Shown here: piece after piece, positions 34,515 through 43,645 of the stretch | Layout: every line of letters starts with the position of its first letter | Position numbering within the stretch: the stretch's first letter is position 1 | DNA from: Parahaliea mediterranea | GTDB taxonomy: Bacteria; Pseudomonadota; Gammaproteobacteria; Pseudomonadales; Halieaceae | Direction: 5' to 3' | Assembly: GCF_003402235.1 (NCBI RefSeq) | Contig: NZ_QEWO01000002.1 | Location: 558,001 to 622,000 of the forward strand | DNA: 64,000 nt | Position numbers and translations under genes: made by a program | The notes under the pieces: generated by a model | What the model was told of the DNA's origin: nothing | Databases searched by the model: none | What the model saw: only the letters and a program-made list of their open reading frames with translations

Positions 34515-34973
34515 CTATTTGTCTGGCTGAGTGGGGTCGGCGGTCAAAGGTGGCGCTGGGGACACCTCACCCGGCACTTCTCCCGGTAATGCGTACTCCA
34601 CCGTTTCGTAAAATGGAAAGGTGGTGACATACCCCGGTACCGGCGTGCGCTCTCGGCCTGACAGGTGTGGAAAGATGTACATCACCAGCGTGGGATTGGG
34701 CAGGCGCGGAAATACGGTGTCGATTTCGTTGGCCGCTTCTCTCACAAAACCGCGGTAGTGCTCGAAACCGGATTGCGGTAATGGCTGGCCACCCATGGCG
34801 CGTCGCTGATCGGACTGCTGAACATCGACCATGTGCTGATCGTAGATGGACTTCATGGTCGGGCCGTCCTGTGGCAATACGGTTTCTTTGTTGCTGGCAC
34901 AGCCGACCGTCAAGCCGCTAATCAAGACCAGAACCAGAGTTGGTCGTCGCTTGTCCGAGGAGAGTCGTTTCAT
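34515..34973 (-). CDS. ICE conjugation lipoprotein, TIGR03751 (TraV-like)
   Basis: Start at ATG 34973 with AGGAAA upstream; the longer frame extends into the neighbour. The N-terminus MKRLSSDKRRPTLVLVLISG ends in a lipobox-like TVGC, giving an outer-membrane lipoprotein of about 130 mature residues. The C-terminus is Pro/Glu rich. Family members anchor the T4SS core complex in the outer membrane, as TraV does with TraK and TraB. The gene overlaps the end of TIGR03752 by 56 bases. Confidence 0.85.
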   Translation of the reverse strand: MKRLSSDKRRPTLVLVLISGLTVGCASNKETVLPQDGPTMKSIYDQHMVDVQQSDQRRAMGGQPLPQSGFEHYRGFVREAANEIDTVFPRLPNPTLVMYIFPHLSGRERTPVPGYVTTFPFYETVEYALPGEVPGEVSPAPPLTADPTQPDK

Positions 34974-36354
34974 GATGGAGTTTCCTGCCATTGGAATGGA
35001 AATCGATGGGCAGTTCATGGTCGACATGGATCGCCAGCTCGACGCCCGCGGGTACGAAGACCGCATCGAAACTTTGCGCCTGGCGCTCCCTCAACCACTT
35101 CGCCACTTCGTCGCTGCCCCCGCTGAGGGTTTTGCCGAGGATGTATTGACCTGTCTCACCGGAGACCACGCTGGTGGCATTGCCTGAGTCACTGATCAAG
35201 GTGGTGGTTTCGGCCTGCGCGGCGGCCTCGCCGGCGGCTTCAAGCGCCATCACGCCAATGCGTTGGGCCAGGAATGCCGGCGCGTTGGTCTTGCGCTCAC
35301 CGGTGATACAGGGGATACCTTGCGCATCGGAAATCCATCCCAGTGGTCGATTGCTGCTTCCACTGGAACCACCCAGCTGATTGCCGCCGCTGGATCTATC
35401 ATCACTGGAAAGGGTTTGAATGGTGCCGTCCTCGAACACGAAGGTCACCGATTCCAAGGTCCCGGTCACACAGGACAGCGTCCAGTCCCCGACGGCGGTG
35501 CCGCTCCAGATCATGCCTTCGACACCCGGAATCCGCAGTCCGTTAGCGGCCAGGTTGTCCTTGCCGGTGATCACTTTGAAGGGCATGGGGTCGCGAACCT
35601 GCCCCTGAATCGGTACCCGCCCCACCAGGGCGGTCATGCCGGTGGAACCGATCAGGGTTGCGTTCCGTGGCACGGTATAGACCGGCAATGACGGGTTGAG
35701 CGCTTCGCCACCTTTGTCCACCAACGACTGCACTGACGGGCTCGCATGATCCAACGCGGTGCGCCCTGTACGGCTGTAGCGGTTGAACAATGATTCCTGG
35801 TCATCGTCGGGTGATGATGCAAGCTCCAGGGGGCTGATCCACACCAGCGCTTCCAAATCCGGCGTTGCGGATCTCACGCCATCCAGGCCGAGTCCGACGG
35901 GAAGGTCAGTACCTGCAGGGGATGACGGATTGCCCGGCGTACCGTAGCGGTTCGCCAGTGCGTCTACCCTGGCGGTTAATGCGGCGATGGCTGACGTCGA
36001 GGCCTGGGGGTCCGTGTCCGCCCGCTTCGAAGCCAGTGATTGCTCCAACCGGGACAGCACATTGTTTTCGATCTGCTTACGGTCTTTGATCAGATCGCGA
36101 TTTTCCTGTTTCAGCGCGGTGTTATCTCTTCGTAGTGCATTGAGTTCCGACGTCATGGCGCTGACATTGGCTGTTAAGGTCTTGATGGTGTCGGCGGGTG
36201 TATCGGCATCCGGTTTGGGCGCCTGCGGTACCGCATCCAACAGTTGCGGCTGTGCCGCATCGGGTGAGCAGGACTTTATGGCCACCATAGCCGTCAGAAG
36301 CAGCACCGAGCCGGCGAGAAGGGGTAATAAACGATTACTGGTGACCATCGACAT
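34918..36354 (-). CDS. ICE conjugation protein, TIGR03752 (PFL_4705, TraB/VirB10-like)
   Basis: A 478-residue bitopic protein: one N-terminal membrane segment (LLPLLAGSVLLLTAMVAIKS), a coiled coil at about 60-110 (TANVSAMTSELNALRRDNTA and following), a Pro/Ser/Asp linker, and a C-terminal beta-rich VirB10-like domain (VPRNATLIGSTGMTALVGRV, then FVFEDGTIQTL). It would span the periplasm as the scaffold of the transfer channel. Confidence 0.9.
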   Translation of the reverse strand: MSMVTSNRLLPLLAGSVLLLTAMVAIKSCSPDAAQPQLLDAVPQAPKPDADTPADTIKTLTANVSAMTSELNALRRDNTALKQENRDLIKDRKQIENNVLSRLEQSLASKRADTDPQASTSAIAALTARVDALANRYGTPGNPSSPAGTDLPVGLGLDGVRSATPDLEALVWISPLELASSPDDDQESLFNRYSRTGRTALDHASPSVQSLVDKGGEALNPSLPVYTVPRNATLIGSTGMTALVGRVPIQGQVRDPMPFKVITGKDNLAANGLRIPGVEGMIWSGTAVGDWTLSCVTGTLESVTFVFEDGTIQTLSSDDRSSGGNQLGGSSGSSNRPLGWISDAQGIPCITGERKTNAPAFLAQRIGVMALEAAGEAAAQAETTTLISDSGNATSVVSGETGQYILGKTLSGGSDEVAKWLRERQAQSFDAVFVPAGVELAIHVDHELPIDFHSNGRKLHHETTLLGQATTNSGSGLD

Positions 36355-36369
36355 GCTACCTGTCCCTCC

Positions 36370-37224
36370 TCACCAAAGGGCCACGTCGAAGGGCCGGTCA
36401 GAGATCAGATACACGGCCGAGGTATCTGCGTCGCTTCCCGAGGGCAGTAGACGATTATGCTGAAACGTAGCCGCCAACCAGGCACCGCGGAGTTCGCGGG
36501 GATCCAGGATGACCGCCTTGGCGGTACGGTTGGTCAGTCTGACCGCGGTGACATACCGCAATCCCGCCTTCCAGGCCGCCACGGGCACCGCTTCAACGCT
36601 ACCGCCACGATGTAGGTCGACGGGGGCATCCTTGACAGGTATGGCGACCACTCCCAGCGCATTGGGTATGAGTCTTTCCGGTGCATAGAGCTGTTGCGCG
36701 GCGAAGCGGGTCAATGCGACGTAACCCCACTGCGTGAATCGGCTGGCGGTGGCGGTGTCAGCAACCACAGCGCCCACCTCCGCTTTACTCGACTCCAACA
36801 CCACCTGCACTTCAGCGAGTGGCGGTCGTTCATCGACGTTCAACGCTGCCGAAATATCGAGAACAAACAAGGGGCCACCGTTCTCAGAGCGCACCATCAC
36901 ACGGGTCGATTCGAAGGGCTGTCCCGCCAGCAGGTAGAGCGTACCGTTGATGCTCTGGCTGCGCAGGAACGGGGTCAGCGACTGCGGCAGGCCAATACTC
37001 ACCGAGTCGGGAAAATGGATCAGCCGCTCCTCACCCACGACCAACGGAATAGCGATCGGTGTTTTGCGCCAGAGCACACGCTCAGGGCCAGTCGAGACGA
37101 TCTCATCGGCATGAGCTGATGTGTCTTGTGTCGCGGCAGCTTGAATAGTGGACAGAGAGAGAACCCAGAATAGAACCAGGACAATCCACTGGCTGGGCGT
37201 AGAATAGTGTGAGGCAGCCATCAC
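36370..37224 (-). CDS. ICE conjugation protein, TIGR03749 (PFL_4704, TraK-like)
   Basis: A 284-residue secreted protein with signal peptide IVLVLFWVLSLSTIQAAATQ, then an all-beta N-terminal half (GPERVLWRKTPIAIPLVVGE, LFVLDISAAL) and a C-terminal domain (YVTAVRLTNRTAKAVILDPRE). The RVxWxxxPIxIxLxVGEER pattern is the secretin-like TraK/VirB9 signature of this family. It overlaps the TIGR03746 stop by 4 bases and belongs to the core outer-membrane complex with the TraV-like lipoprotein. Confidence 0.88.
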   Translation of the reverse strand: MMAASHYSTPSQWIVLVLFWVLSLSTIQAAATQDTSAHADEIVSTGPERVLWRKTPIAIPLVVGEERLIHFPDSVSIGLPQSLTPFLRSQSINGTLYLLAGQPFESTRVMVRSENGGPLFVLDISAALNVDERPPLAEVQVVLESSKAEVGAVVADTATASRFTQWGYVALTRFAAQQLYAPERLIPNALGVVAIPVKDAPVDLHRGGSVEAVPVAAWKAGLRYVTAVRLTNRTAKAVILDPRELRGAWLAATFQHNRLLPSGSDADTSAVYLISDRPFDVALW

Positions 37225-37895
37225 GAGGGCTCCTTGTTGAGCGCAGCACCGGCTGCGTCTGACTCCGACAGCTCGCCTTTACTGAGGCGACGGGGGCCAT
37301 CAGCGCCATAACCATCCAGTGCCAGACCCCAGGGATTGGTTTCAGGGTCGATTGCCTGGCGCACCACGCGGATGGGATAGCGAATGCTGGTTTGCTTGAC
37401 GGTCATGCCTTTCACGGATTCCAACAAATCCAGGTCCAGCCACACCACCCAAACATCGGCTGACAACACATCGACCCGGCGTTCCTCGTAGCCGTGACCG
37501 GGTACTTCATGCACGCCCCGCACCCGGAATGCCAACTCACCGCGGCGCGCCTTGAGCTCCATATCGTCTATCAGCTCATTGCGATACCGCGGTGTGAGGT
37601 AAGGCGAGATCCGGAAAATCGCGTGGCCATAATCTGTTGCGCCGTTTTCAGACCAGCGATTGAGCTGCTGAAAGATGTAGAACGCGAACGCATAGACATT
37701 GGCTGGAGGCACCTCCTCCGCCGCCAGGACTGCTCCAGAGCGCAGATCCGGCGGCACATAGACCCGCAATTGCTTCGGAGCCTGACTCCAGCCAATCCAG
37801 AGCGCGAGAATTATCAGCCCCTGCAAACCGATGACGACCCATAGAGAGCGAAGGTGTGCGCGGACGTTATCAATCTCGAGACGATAACGGCGCAT
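37221..37895 (-). CDS. ICE conjugation protein, TIGR03746 (PFL_4703, TraE-like)
   Basis: Start at ATG 37895 with a good GGGAGGAC site; the longer frame from 38114 overlaps TIGR03750. The 224-residue product has one N-terminal membrane helix (LWVVIGLQGLIILALWIGW) and a periplasmic VirB8/TraE-like domain (DLRSGAVLAAEEVPPANVYA, then AFYIFQQLNRW). Family members sit in the inner membrane as assembly factors of the pilus and channel. Confidence 0.88.
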   Translation of the reverse strand: MRRYRLEIDNVRAHLRSLWVVIGLQGLIILALWIGWSQAPKQLRVYVPPDLRSGAVLAAEEVPPANVYAFAFYIFQQLNRWSENGATDYGHAIFRISPYLTPRYRNELIDDMELKARRGELAFRVRGVHEVPGHGYEERRVDVLSADVWVVWLDLDLLESVKGMTVKQTSIRYPIRVVRQAIDPETNPWGLALDGYGADGPRRLSKGELSESDAAGAALNKEPS

Positions 37896-38247
37896 GCTGC
37901 GTCCTCCCGACGTCCCAAGCGCCCGAACGTAACACCCACGGTGCACGAGAAAGTCCCAGAGCCTGCAGCCGAATACGCAGCCATTGCTGGTAATACCCTT
38001 CGGGGCGTCCGCGCTTGATTCGCTGAAACAGCGTCGCAAAAGCAACCACTGTCGCCACCACGCCGACACCGGCAATGCCAAACCCCATAGTGATGGCGCC
38101 AAGCAACCAAGCAAGTAACAAACTGAGGGGCAACCACACGGTTATAGCCAGCCCCACAATCGTGCCCAGCTCTGAGGATGAGCAACCTTTGAAAATGGCG
38201 GGCTCGGCATTCAGCCGATCCGCCAGAACTTCATGGTCGTTGGACAT
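37870..38247 (-). CDS. ICE conjugation membrane protein, TIGR03750 (TraL-like)
   Basis: Start at ATG 38247, eight bases after GGAGGAAA; 125 residues. Two close membrane segments (GTIVGLAITVWLPLSLLLAW and GIAGVGVVATVVAFATLF) are followed by a basic tail (FQRIKRGRPEGYYQQWLRIR), the usual layout of TraL-like inner-membrane pilus-assembly proteins. It overlaps the start of TIGR03746 by 26 bases. Confidence 0.87.
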   Translation of the reverse strand: MSNDHEVLADRLNAEPAIFKGCSSSELGTIVGLAITVWLPLSLLLAWLLGAITMGFGIAGVGVVATVVAFATLFQRIKRGRPEGYYQQWLRIRLQALGLSRAPWVLRSGAWDVGRTQHAPLSSRD

Positions 38248-38279
38248 CGCCTTTCCTCCGCGGCTTTGCGTATAGCGCC

Positions 38280-38657
38280 TCAAATGACACCGGCCGCTTC
38301 AGTAAGTAGGTAGCTGGCAAATATCAGGACAATCGCTCCGACAATGCCGAGCACGCCCACCTCAGCCCATTCCGCCTTACCCTGGCGTGCCTCGTTAAAT
38401 TTGGCGAAGCCAAGATAGGCGATCCAGAGGAAGCCGAGCACTGCAATGGCCAGCCCCAGTACGAGACCACCGTCTTTGATATAGCCCTGGATCAGGCCAA
38501 TCCAGTCACCCGCGGCTGGCGCTGTGCTTGGTGCCACCGGCGTCGGCAGTACCGCCCAAAGCGGTGCAGGAAATAGCGCTGTCGCCAGCAATAGAGCCCG
38601 GAAGTGCTCGCGCATATGCCTGAATCCGCATTGTGTGTTTGATTTTTCCATAACCAA
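38280..38657 (-). CDS. ICE conjugation membrane protein, TIGR03745 (PFL_4702), candidate pilin
   Basis: 125 residues from ATG 38657, which has AGAGGA upstream; an internal ATG at 38615 would start directly at the signal sequence. After a leader (FRALLLATALFPAPLWA) come two membrane helices (GGLVLGLAIAVLGFLWIAYL and GVLGIVGAIVLIFASYLL), the layout of pilin-like VirB2/TraA subunits. TIGR03745 proteins occupy this locus position in PFGI-type elements. The pilin role is inferred. Confidence 0.85.
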   Translation of the reverse strand: MVMEKSNTQCGFRHMREHFRALLLATALFPAPLWAVLPTPVAPSTAPAAGDWIGLIQGYIKDGGLVLGLAIAVLGFLWIAYLGFAKFNEARQGKAEWAEVGVLGIVGAIVLIFASYLLTEAAGVI

Positions 38658-38748
38658 TGTCCTCTCTTGTAACGCTGATGAAAATGGGGATTATCCCCGC
38701 ATCCCATTGCGGCACGCCGCCCGCCCAAACCGAGTGTTGTCGAGTGAC

Positions 38749-38979
38749 TCACCGCAAATAGAAGCCCAGAACCATCAACACAATGCTTGCCCTCAGCGTG
38801 CTCCAGGTGAGATCAAAGACCGTAGCCTGACCTTCGTGCCAGGCTCGAAATGTGCCGATGGAAATCCAAATAACCCAGACAAAAGCCAGTACCAGGACGA
38901 TCGATGCAATGGCAGTCAACAGTGTCGCTGGCGTAATACCGGACCCAGCTTGGAATGCGGCAACTTGTGCAGCGTTCAT
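38749..38979 (-). CDS. ICE conjugation membrane protein, TIGR03758 family
   Basis: A 76-residue protein with two hydrophobic segments (LLTAIASIVLVLAFVWVIW and LRASIVLMVLGFYL) and the motif TFRAWHEGQ between them. TIGR03758 members of this length lie between RAQPRD and TIGR03745 in MPF-G clusters. It may be a second pilin-like or pilus-assembly subunit. Confidence 0.85.
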   Translation of the reverse strand: MNAAQVAAFQAGSGITPATLLTAIASIVLVLAFVWVIWISIGTFRAWHEGQATVFDLTWSTLRASIVLMVLGFYLR

Positions 38980-38988
38980 GAGCAGGGC

Positions 38989-39291
38989 CTACCGACGGTA
39001 GTCGCCGCGCAGTGGCGGGAACGAGCGTGGCTGTGCTCGAGGTGAGTCGATGTGGGCCTCGATACCTTCCTTGATCTGTTTCAGATCCTGACGCAGCCAG
39101 TCATAACGAAAGCGGATACGGGAATCCGGATTGGTATTGGCCTCGGCCTGCTTTATGGCCGCCTCAAGGGCATTCAGATCGTGGATGACCTTTGCGAGGG
39201 CATCGCGCTCGGCACCGGTATCCGCCGAAGTGATCACCGGTGCCAATAATCCAATGAGGAAAAAAGAAGGTAGCCAGAGATGGCGTTTCAT
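38989..39291 (-). CDS. RAQPRD family integrative conjugative element protein
   Basis: A 100-residue exported protein with signal peptide LWLPSFFLIGLLAPVITSA, a helical middle (LAKVIHDLNALEAAIKQAEA) and the family hallmark RAQPR near the C-terminus (here RAQPRSFPPLRGDYRR). The RAQPRD name comes from this motif. It is the first gene of the segment that continues to TraG. The tra cluster is broken upstream of it by the cargo block at 39.5-43.6 kb. Confidence 0.92.
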   Translation of the reverse strand: MKRHLWLPSFFLIGLLAPVITSADTGAERDALAKVIHDLNALEAAIKQAEANTNPDSRIRFRYDWLRQDLKQIKEGIEAHIDSPRAQPRSFPPLRGDYRR

Positions 39292-39499
39292 CGCACTGCT
39301 GCTCCCGTGGGTTGATACGGGGCATAGTGCGAGAGTTAACCGAGGTCAGCGATGGAAAATCTATTCCCTGGGTGGAGTCGTTTTTGAATCTGGATTCTCA
39401 TTGTCTGCTCACTGACCAAAAGCTAACTTTGCGGAACAAGACATAAGGGCCGTTGCCGATTCACTTGGCATATGCACATCATTGGTATCGGTGCTTCTT

Positions 39500-41713
39500 C
39501 TAATGCCGAGATTGCTTGATTGCCAACTGAAGCTCCTCAACTTTATCTGCGAATTCACCTCCTTCCATCGCCGCCAAGCGTGCGGTCACATCACCCCAAT
39601 CGAGAAACCTGGTAACGGCCTCTTCGGATAGAGGGTAATAGACTTTGTCACTCATCAACCACCCCCTAAGATGGTTCAGGATATCGAGAAAACCCTCGTC
39701 TGATTCGCAATATTCTCGAACCCACACCACAGCTTGATCGTCTTCAGTCAGGTTTAGCCAACCATAAAGGTAGGCTGAAATATCCGGTAAATTTGGTATC
39801 AGGTCTTGTGTATCTTGCTGGCTGACACGCTCTTTCAAGATCTCGATAGCTTCATCTAGAACTTGATCCGATATTTCCCATTGATCAGGGCTCACGGCTT
39901 CGTCTCCGACTCTTCCATGGCGGAAAAGTTGGCTCCTGAAGAACTTTCCAATTAACCAATTGATGGCCGTCCCTTCGCGTGCCATATACCGGACAGTTGC
40001 AGCCTGCCTATCGGGATTAAGTTCACGCAACCTTTCAAGGCAACTTTTCGCTACTCTGTTGGCAACTCTGTCAGCGCCAGGCGAAAGATAGAGTGAACGA
40101 GGCCCACCATCTTCCTTCATCGCAACATCCATCATTCCAGATAGCGCTTGGACTATCCCGGACAGTTGATCCTCATCTAGACCTGATATGGAGTCATCGT
40201 CTAGCCTGTTTAGCACATACTCAAACCAAGTTTTTCCTGAGTTACGACGCTTCATAGCTTCTTCGGCCAAGCGTGTGGTTAATTGTTCAAAGTCACTGCG
40301 AGCCAGCTCCATTAGATTATTAAAATCTTCATCCGGCATTACTGTCTTTGGACCAGTAAGAGCAAAGTAAAATCGATAGTGTAATGGACTACCAAGCCGT
40401 TTCAGCCCGATTGACTCAGAAACTTCCGACGAATTTATCATGTTAAAAACACGTTTTTCTGGCTCCTCAGCATCGTCTACGCCGGGAATGAAGCGTTGCA
40501 AATTAAATATCGAGGCACCTGAACCCACATCACCAGAAGGCAAAAGAATCTTAAGCTCTTTACCCAATTTGGCCTTTTCATCATTTGAAATAACTGCGTC
40601 ACCGGTCATCAAAACGGAGCGAACTGAGAGGTAAACCTCTAGCCACTTATATAGTTTGTAGTTTGTGATCTTGATTAGATACAGACGACAAAAATCTGGG
40701 AAGTACACATCGTCTTTAACCTGCGGAAACACAAAACGAATACTGTTCAAGGAAAGTTTAACTTCACGCGGCGTAGATAACCCCCCGCCTTCCCGGTCGA
40801 CAGCCGACTTTAAATCGTCGAGTAACGGGCCTTCCAAATCATTACCTATTGCCTCTGCATAGATTGCCTTCGCTTCAGCTAAAAACTGAGTTCGAAGATC
40901 GAACGGCTCTGGAAGTGGAAGATTGAAAGTGAGTTGCACGATCTTCTGAAGAAAAAGATCTCCATCTGCAACTTTAAGGCCTGTCGTAAGCGCCTGAGCC
41001 AATACTTCTCGGTCATAACACATCAGGTACACAACTTTTGGAAAGTCAGCGACAGAGCGAACCAGTCGAACAACCTCGACTGCTTGGTCGGGCTCGAGGC
41101 GGTCAAGATCATCGAGTATGACAACAAAACCAATATCTAATTCTTGGAACTTGTGCGCTAAATCTTGCTTGATTTCAGATGGTGTTGGACCCAAAGGCAG
41201 CACTTGATCTGCCGCATTTGCGCCCGCTTCCAACACATCACCAACAATCTGGGCTCCAGGAACAAAGTATCCGGCGACGTTTGCAACCGAAGCGGCCCTG
41301 CGGGCCGTTTTTGGACCATAGACACGGAGCAACCGGCCGACATCGACCATCCTTTCTTTCATTGCATTTGCTTGTTCGCCACTAGATGCCGCAATTTCTT
41401 CTTCTTTCTTTTTCAATATAGCTGTCATGGGCTCCAGCAAGGATGAGACCAAAGACGAAGTATCACCATTCAGCCATGGCGCAATAGTAATGGTATGAAC
41501 TCCTGCTTCCTGAGCGACTTCTAATTCGGAACGAAGGAAGTTCAAAAGTGACGTTTTTCCTGAGCCCCACCGCCCCTCGAGCCCAATTACCATACCATCG
41601 CCCTTCGATGCCTCCACGATTGATGGCGCGAGTCGTTTGGCTATTCCAGCAAAGCCAAATTGATCCTTTGACTCATCTTCGAGTGCGCGATCTGAATCCA
41701 GAACTGTTGTCAT
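39500..41713 (-). CDS. KAP-family P-loop NTPase
   Basis: A 737-residue KAP NTPase: Walker A LEGRWGSGKTSLL at about 45-57 and Walker B FVVILDDLDRLEP at about 196-208, with DDLDR the typical KAP form. The family often has membrane segments inserted in the P-loop domain; here only a short hydrophobic Ala/Val-rich stretch (VANVAGYFVPGAQIVGDVL) is seen. The C-terminal half is helical. A GGAGA site precedes the ATG. It is AT-richer than the flanking tra genes and stands alone between RAQPRD and the exonuclease gene, so it is cargo. KAP NTPases are frequent in defence islands; no specific mechanism is claimed. Confidence 0.88.
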   Translation of the reverse strand: MTTVLDSDRALEDESKDQFGFAGIAKRLAPSIVEASKGDGMVIGLEGRWGSGKTSLLNFLRSELEVAQEAGVHTITIAPWLNGDTSSLVSSLLEPMTAILKKKEEEIAASSGEQANAMKERMVDVGRLLRVYGPKTARRAASVANVAGYFVPGAQIVGDVLEAGANAADQVLPLGPTPSEIKQDLAHKFQELDIGFVVILDDLDRLEPDQAVEVVRLVRSVADFPKVVYLMCYDREVLAQALTTGLKVADGDLFLQKIVQLTFNLPLPEPFDLRTQFLAEAKAIYAEAIGNDLEGPLLDDLKSAVDREGGGLSTPREVKLSLNSIRFVFPQVKDDVYFPDFCRLYLIKITNYKLYKWLEVYLSVRSVLMTGDAVISNDEKAKLGKELKILLPSGDVGSGASIFNLQRFIPGVDDAEEPEKRVFNMINSSEVSESIGLKRLGSPLHYRFYFALTGPKTVMPDEDFNNLMELARSDFEQLTTRLAEEAMKRRNSGKTWFEYVLNRLDDDSISGLDEDQLSGIVQALSGMMDVAMKEDGGPRSLYLSPGADRVANRVAKSCLERLRELNPDRQAATVRYMAREGTAINWLIGKFFRSQLFRHGRVGDEAVSPDQWEISDQVLDEAIEILKERVSQQDTQDLIPNLPDISAYLYGWLNLTEDDQAVVWVREYCESDEGFLDILNHLRGWLMSDKVYYPLSEEAVTRFLDWGDVTARLAAMEGGEFADKVEELQLAIKQSRH

Positions 41714-41925
41714 CTATTCTCCAATCTGAAATTTCTTGTAACACAAAACTTTTATTCGAGGACTCGCAAAAATCTTGGGAGTGAGATCCTGATGCTCAGG
41801 TACAGCGCTTATGTCAGGTTTCTGAGAAATTCTCTACTCCACGCGATTCAGGAAAAATCTTCCACTTGGGGCTGCTTACCGGGCACCTTTACCTATTCCT
41901 ATCTATCGTGACTCAAGCTTCAAAC

Positions 41926-42516
41926 TTAATCTATGTTTCCGTTGCGTCTCATGACCTCTGAAATTTGAGCAGTTTGGTGGCTATCATTTCCCGCCCCATG
42001 AGTTTCATTGTTCTTAGCTCTGAGATCTTCTATACCAAGCACTCCGGTCAAAGTATCTAACGAAGGACCTCGCTGACTGCACGGGAGATTCATCGCCTGC
42101 GCCCAGGAGATAGCTGCTTTCTGGCTGCAAAACACCCCTTGAACTTTTGGCATTCCCAATCCGTAGCAATCAACGTGATCCAACAGGATAGGCCAGTCAA
42201 AACTGGCGTTGTGGATGACAATGAGCTGCCCCTTCAGATACTCGGCAATCCGTTGCCATTGCGACTCGAAGGGTTCGAATTCGGCGGCCTGTTCGTTGGT
42301 AATCCCGTGAATCGACTGCGCTTGAGCCGATATTGGCTTCTGCGGTCGGATTTGAAATTCGACAGATGCTGCAATCTCCCGATGCCTCACGACGGTAATG
42401 CCGAGCGTCACAATATCCGGGAGGCCATTTTCGTCCGGGAGTCCGGTGGTTTCCGTGTCGAGGACAATGTAGTCGTCCGGCAGTTGGGTGAAAATCCACA
42501 GTAGTTCTTTATACAT
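41926..42516 (-). CDS. DEDDh 3'-5' exonuclease (DnaQ/RNase T-like)
   Basis: A 196-residue exonuclease. Exo I is VLDTETTG (Asp and Glu ligands), Exo II HNASFDWP, and Exo III has His and Asp in HGAGNDSHQTA, so the DEDDh set is complete. The start at ATG 42516 has AGGAGG eight bases upstream; the longer frame would use GTG at 42525. It follows the RES toxin gene by five bases and is probably the third gene of that operon. No polymerase is attached. Whether it degrades DNA or RNA cannot be told. Confidence 0.88.
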   Translation of the reverse strand: MYKELLWIFTQLPDDYIVLDTETTGLPDENGLPDIVTLGITVVRHREIAASVEFQIRPQKPISAQAQSIHGITNEQAAEFEPFESQWQRIAEYLKGQLIVIHNASFDWPILLDHVDCYGLGMPKVQGVFCSQKAAISWAQAMNLPCSQRGPSLDTLTGVLGIEDLRAKNNETHGAGNDSHQTAQISEVMRRNGNID

Positions 42517-42521
42517 TTCGA

Positions 42522-43214
42522 TCACCTCCTGCCACCGCCATCGAGGGATTCCACCTGGACGATGGCCCCCTGATCATAGTGGTAGCGCAGATACCGCCAG
42601 TGAATCGCATCAGACAATGCTCGAGCGCGCATCACCCCGTAGCACTCCCCTTTCGCTCTCACGCTCTGGTAGTGAATACCGAAACTTCTGGCACCACGTA
42701 ACGCGTAACCGAGCTGCTGAGCTTCACCGTAATGATCCGGATCATAGATGGTATCGCCGGACAGATGACGTACATCGTGGAGGGTTGTCGGGCCCACATG
42801 CGCGCGAATCACGCGCATGTCCTGGGTGGTCTTGTCGATGCGGGACTCCCGCAGGAAGCGCGCCCGATGAAAGGCCGATTCGGCGATGGCCACCGCCTCG
42901 TCGGCGGCGCAGTAATAGATACCGAAGTCCCGGTTGAAGCGACCACCTCGCCCATCGACCGGGGGGTGGGTGAAAGCCGCCATGATCCAGGAGGCGCCAT
43001 CGCCATACACACGATCTTCCGGTGGTACCAGTCGGATATCACCGACTTCATCGCGCAGCCTGGGATTGGTCAGGGACTCGACGGCGTAGAGTACGTCCCA
43101 ATCCTGGGGATTGGAGACGCGCTCGAACAGGTGAATCTGGGGGTAGCGCGACAGTATGATCCGGTAGGCTGGTCCATTGACCTCACTGCCGGGCAGCGTA
43201 TCGATATCGATCAC
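42522..43214 (-). CDS. RES-domain toxin (NAD+ phosphorylase type)
   Basis: A 230-residue RES-domain protein. The family depletes cellular NAD+, using an Arg and a Tyr/Glu in the active site. The motif GRGGRFNRDFGIYYCAADE followed by AVAIAE is the core RES signature, and an upstream YRIILSRY supplies the first Arg. The start is GTG 43214, overlapping the antitoxin stop by 4 bases. It is paired with an Xre/MbcA/ParS-type antitoxin upstream, as in RES-Xre modules. Confidence 0.9.
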   Translation of the reverse strand: MIDIDTLPGSEVNGPAYRIILSRYPQIHLFERVSNPQDWDVLYAVESLTNPRLRDEVGDIRLVPPEDRVYGDGASWIMAAFTHPPVDGRGGRFNRDFGIYYCAADEAVAIAESAFHRARFLRESRIDKTTQDMRVIRAHVGPTTLHDVRHLSGDTIYDPDHYGEAQQLGYALRGARSFGIHYQSVRAKGECYGVMRARALSDAIHWRYLRYHYDQGAIVQVESLDGGGRR

Positions 43215-43612
43215 CAGCCACCCCGCTGACCATCGAGGAAATCCCGCACTACCGCCAGGTCCACCACCTGGCCGGCCAGCAAGCGGTCCAGCGGCGCTGT
43301 GCCGTTGAAGAGCGGATTGTCATTGGACGTGGCCAGCCACTGGTCGGCCAGTGCCGGATCGGGGAACAGGATTTCCAGGGACTTATAGATCCCCAGAATG
43401 TAGCTGGCCCGCTCCAGCAGATCCCGCGTCAGCTTGGCCTTTTCCGGCTGGCTCTTCCAGTTGTAGAGGGTCTTTTCGTTGCTGAGCCCCAACAGGGTCA
43501 TCTGCTGAGCACCGGTCAGGCGCCATTGGCTGAAGATAGTGAAAATCGCCGGCAGCAACGCGCTGGTAACACTGGAACCACGTTGCAGCAGTTGTTCAGC
43601 TTGAGCGATCAT
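43211..43612 (-). CDS. Xre/MbcA/ParS-type antitoxin
   Basis: A 133-residue protein with an N-terminal helix-turn-helix (QWRLTGAQQMTLLGLSNEKT, then LYNWK) and the C-terminal DUF2384 toxin-binding domain (LDRLLAGQVVDLAVVRDFLD). Its function is to neutralise the RES toxin and repress the operon. A perfect AAGGAGGT site lies upstream, and two palindromes in the promoter (43646-43700) are likely its binding sites. Confidence 0.92.
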   Translation of the reverse strand: MIAQAEQLLQRGSSVTSALLPAIFTIFSQWRLTGAQQMTLLGLSNEKTLYNWKSQPEKAKLTRDLLERASYILGIYKSLEILFPDPALADQWLATSNDNPLFNGTAPLDRLLAGQVVDLAVVRDFLDGQRGGW

Positions 43613-43645
43613 GCTTACCTCCTTTCAACCTCGTTACCTTACCCG

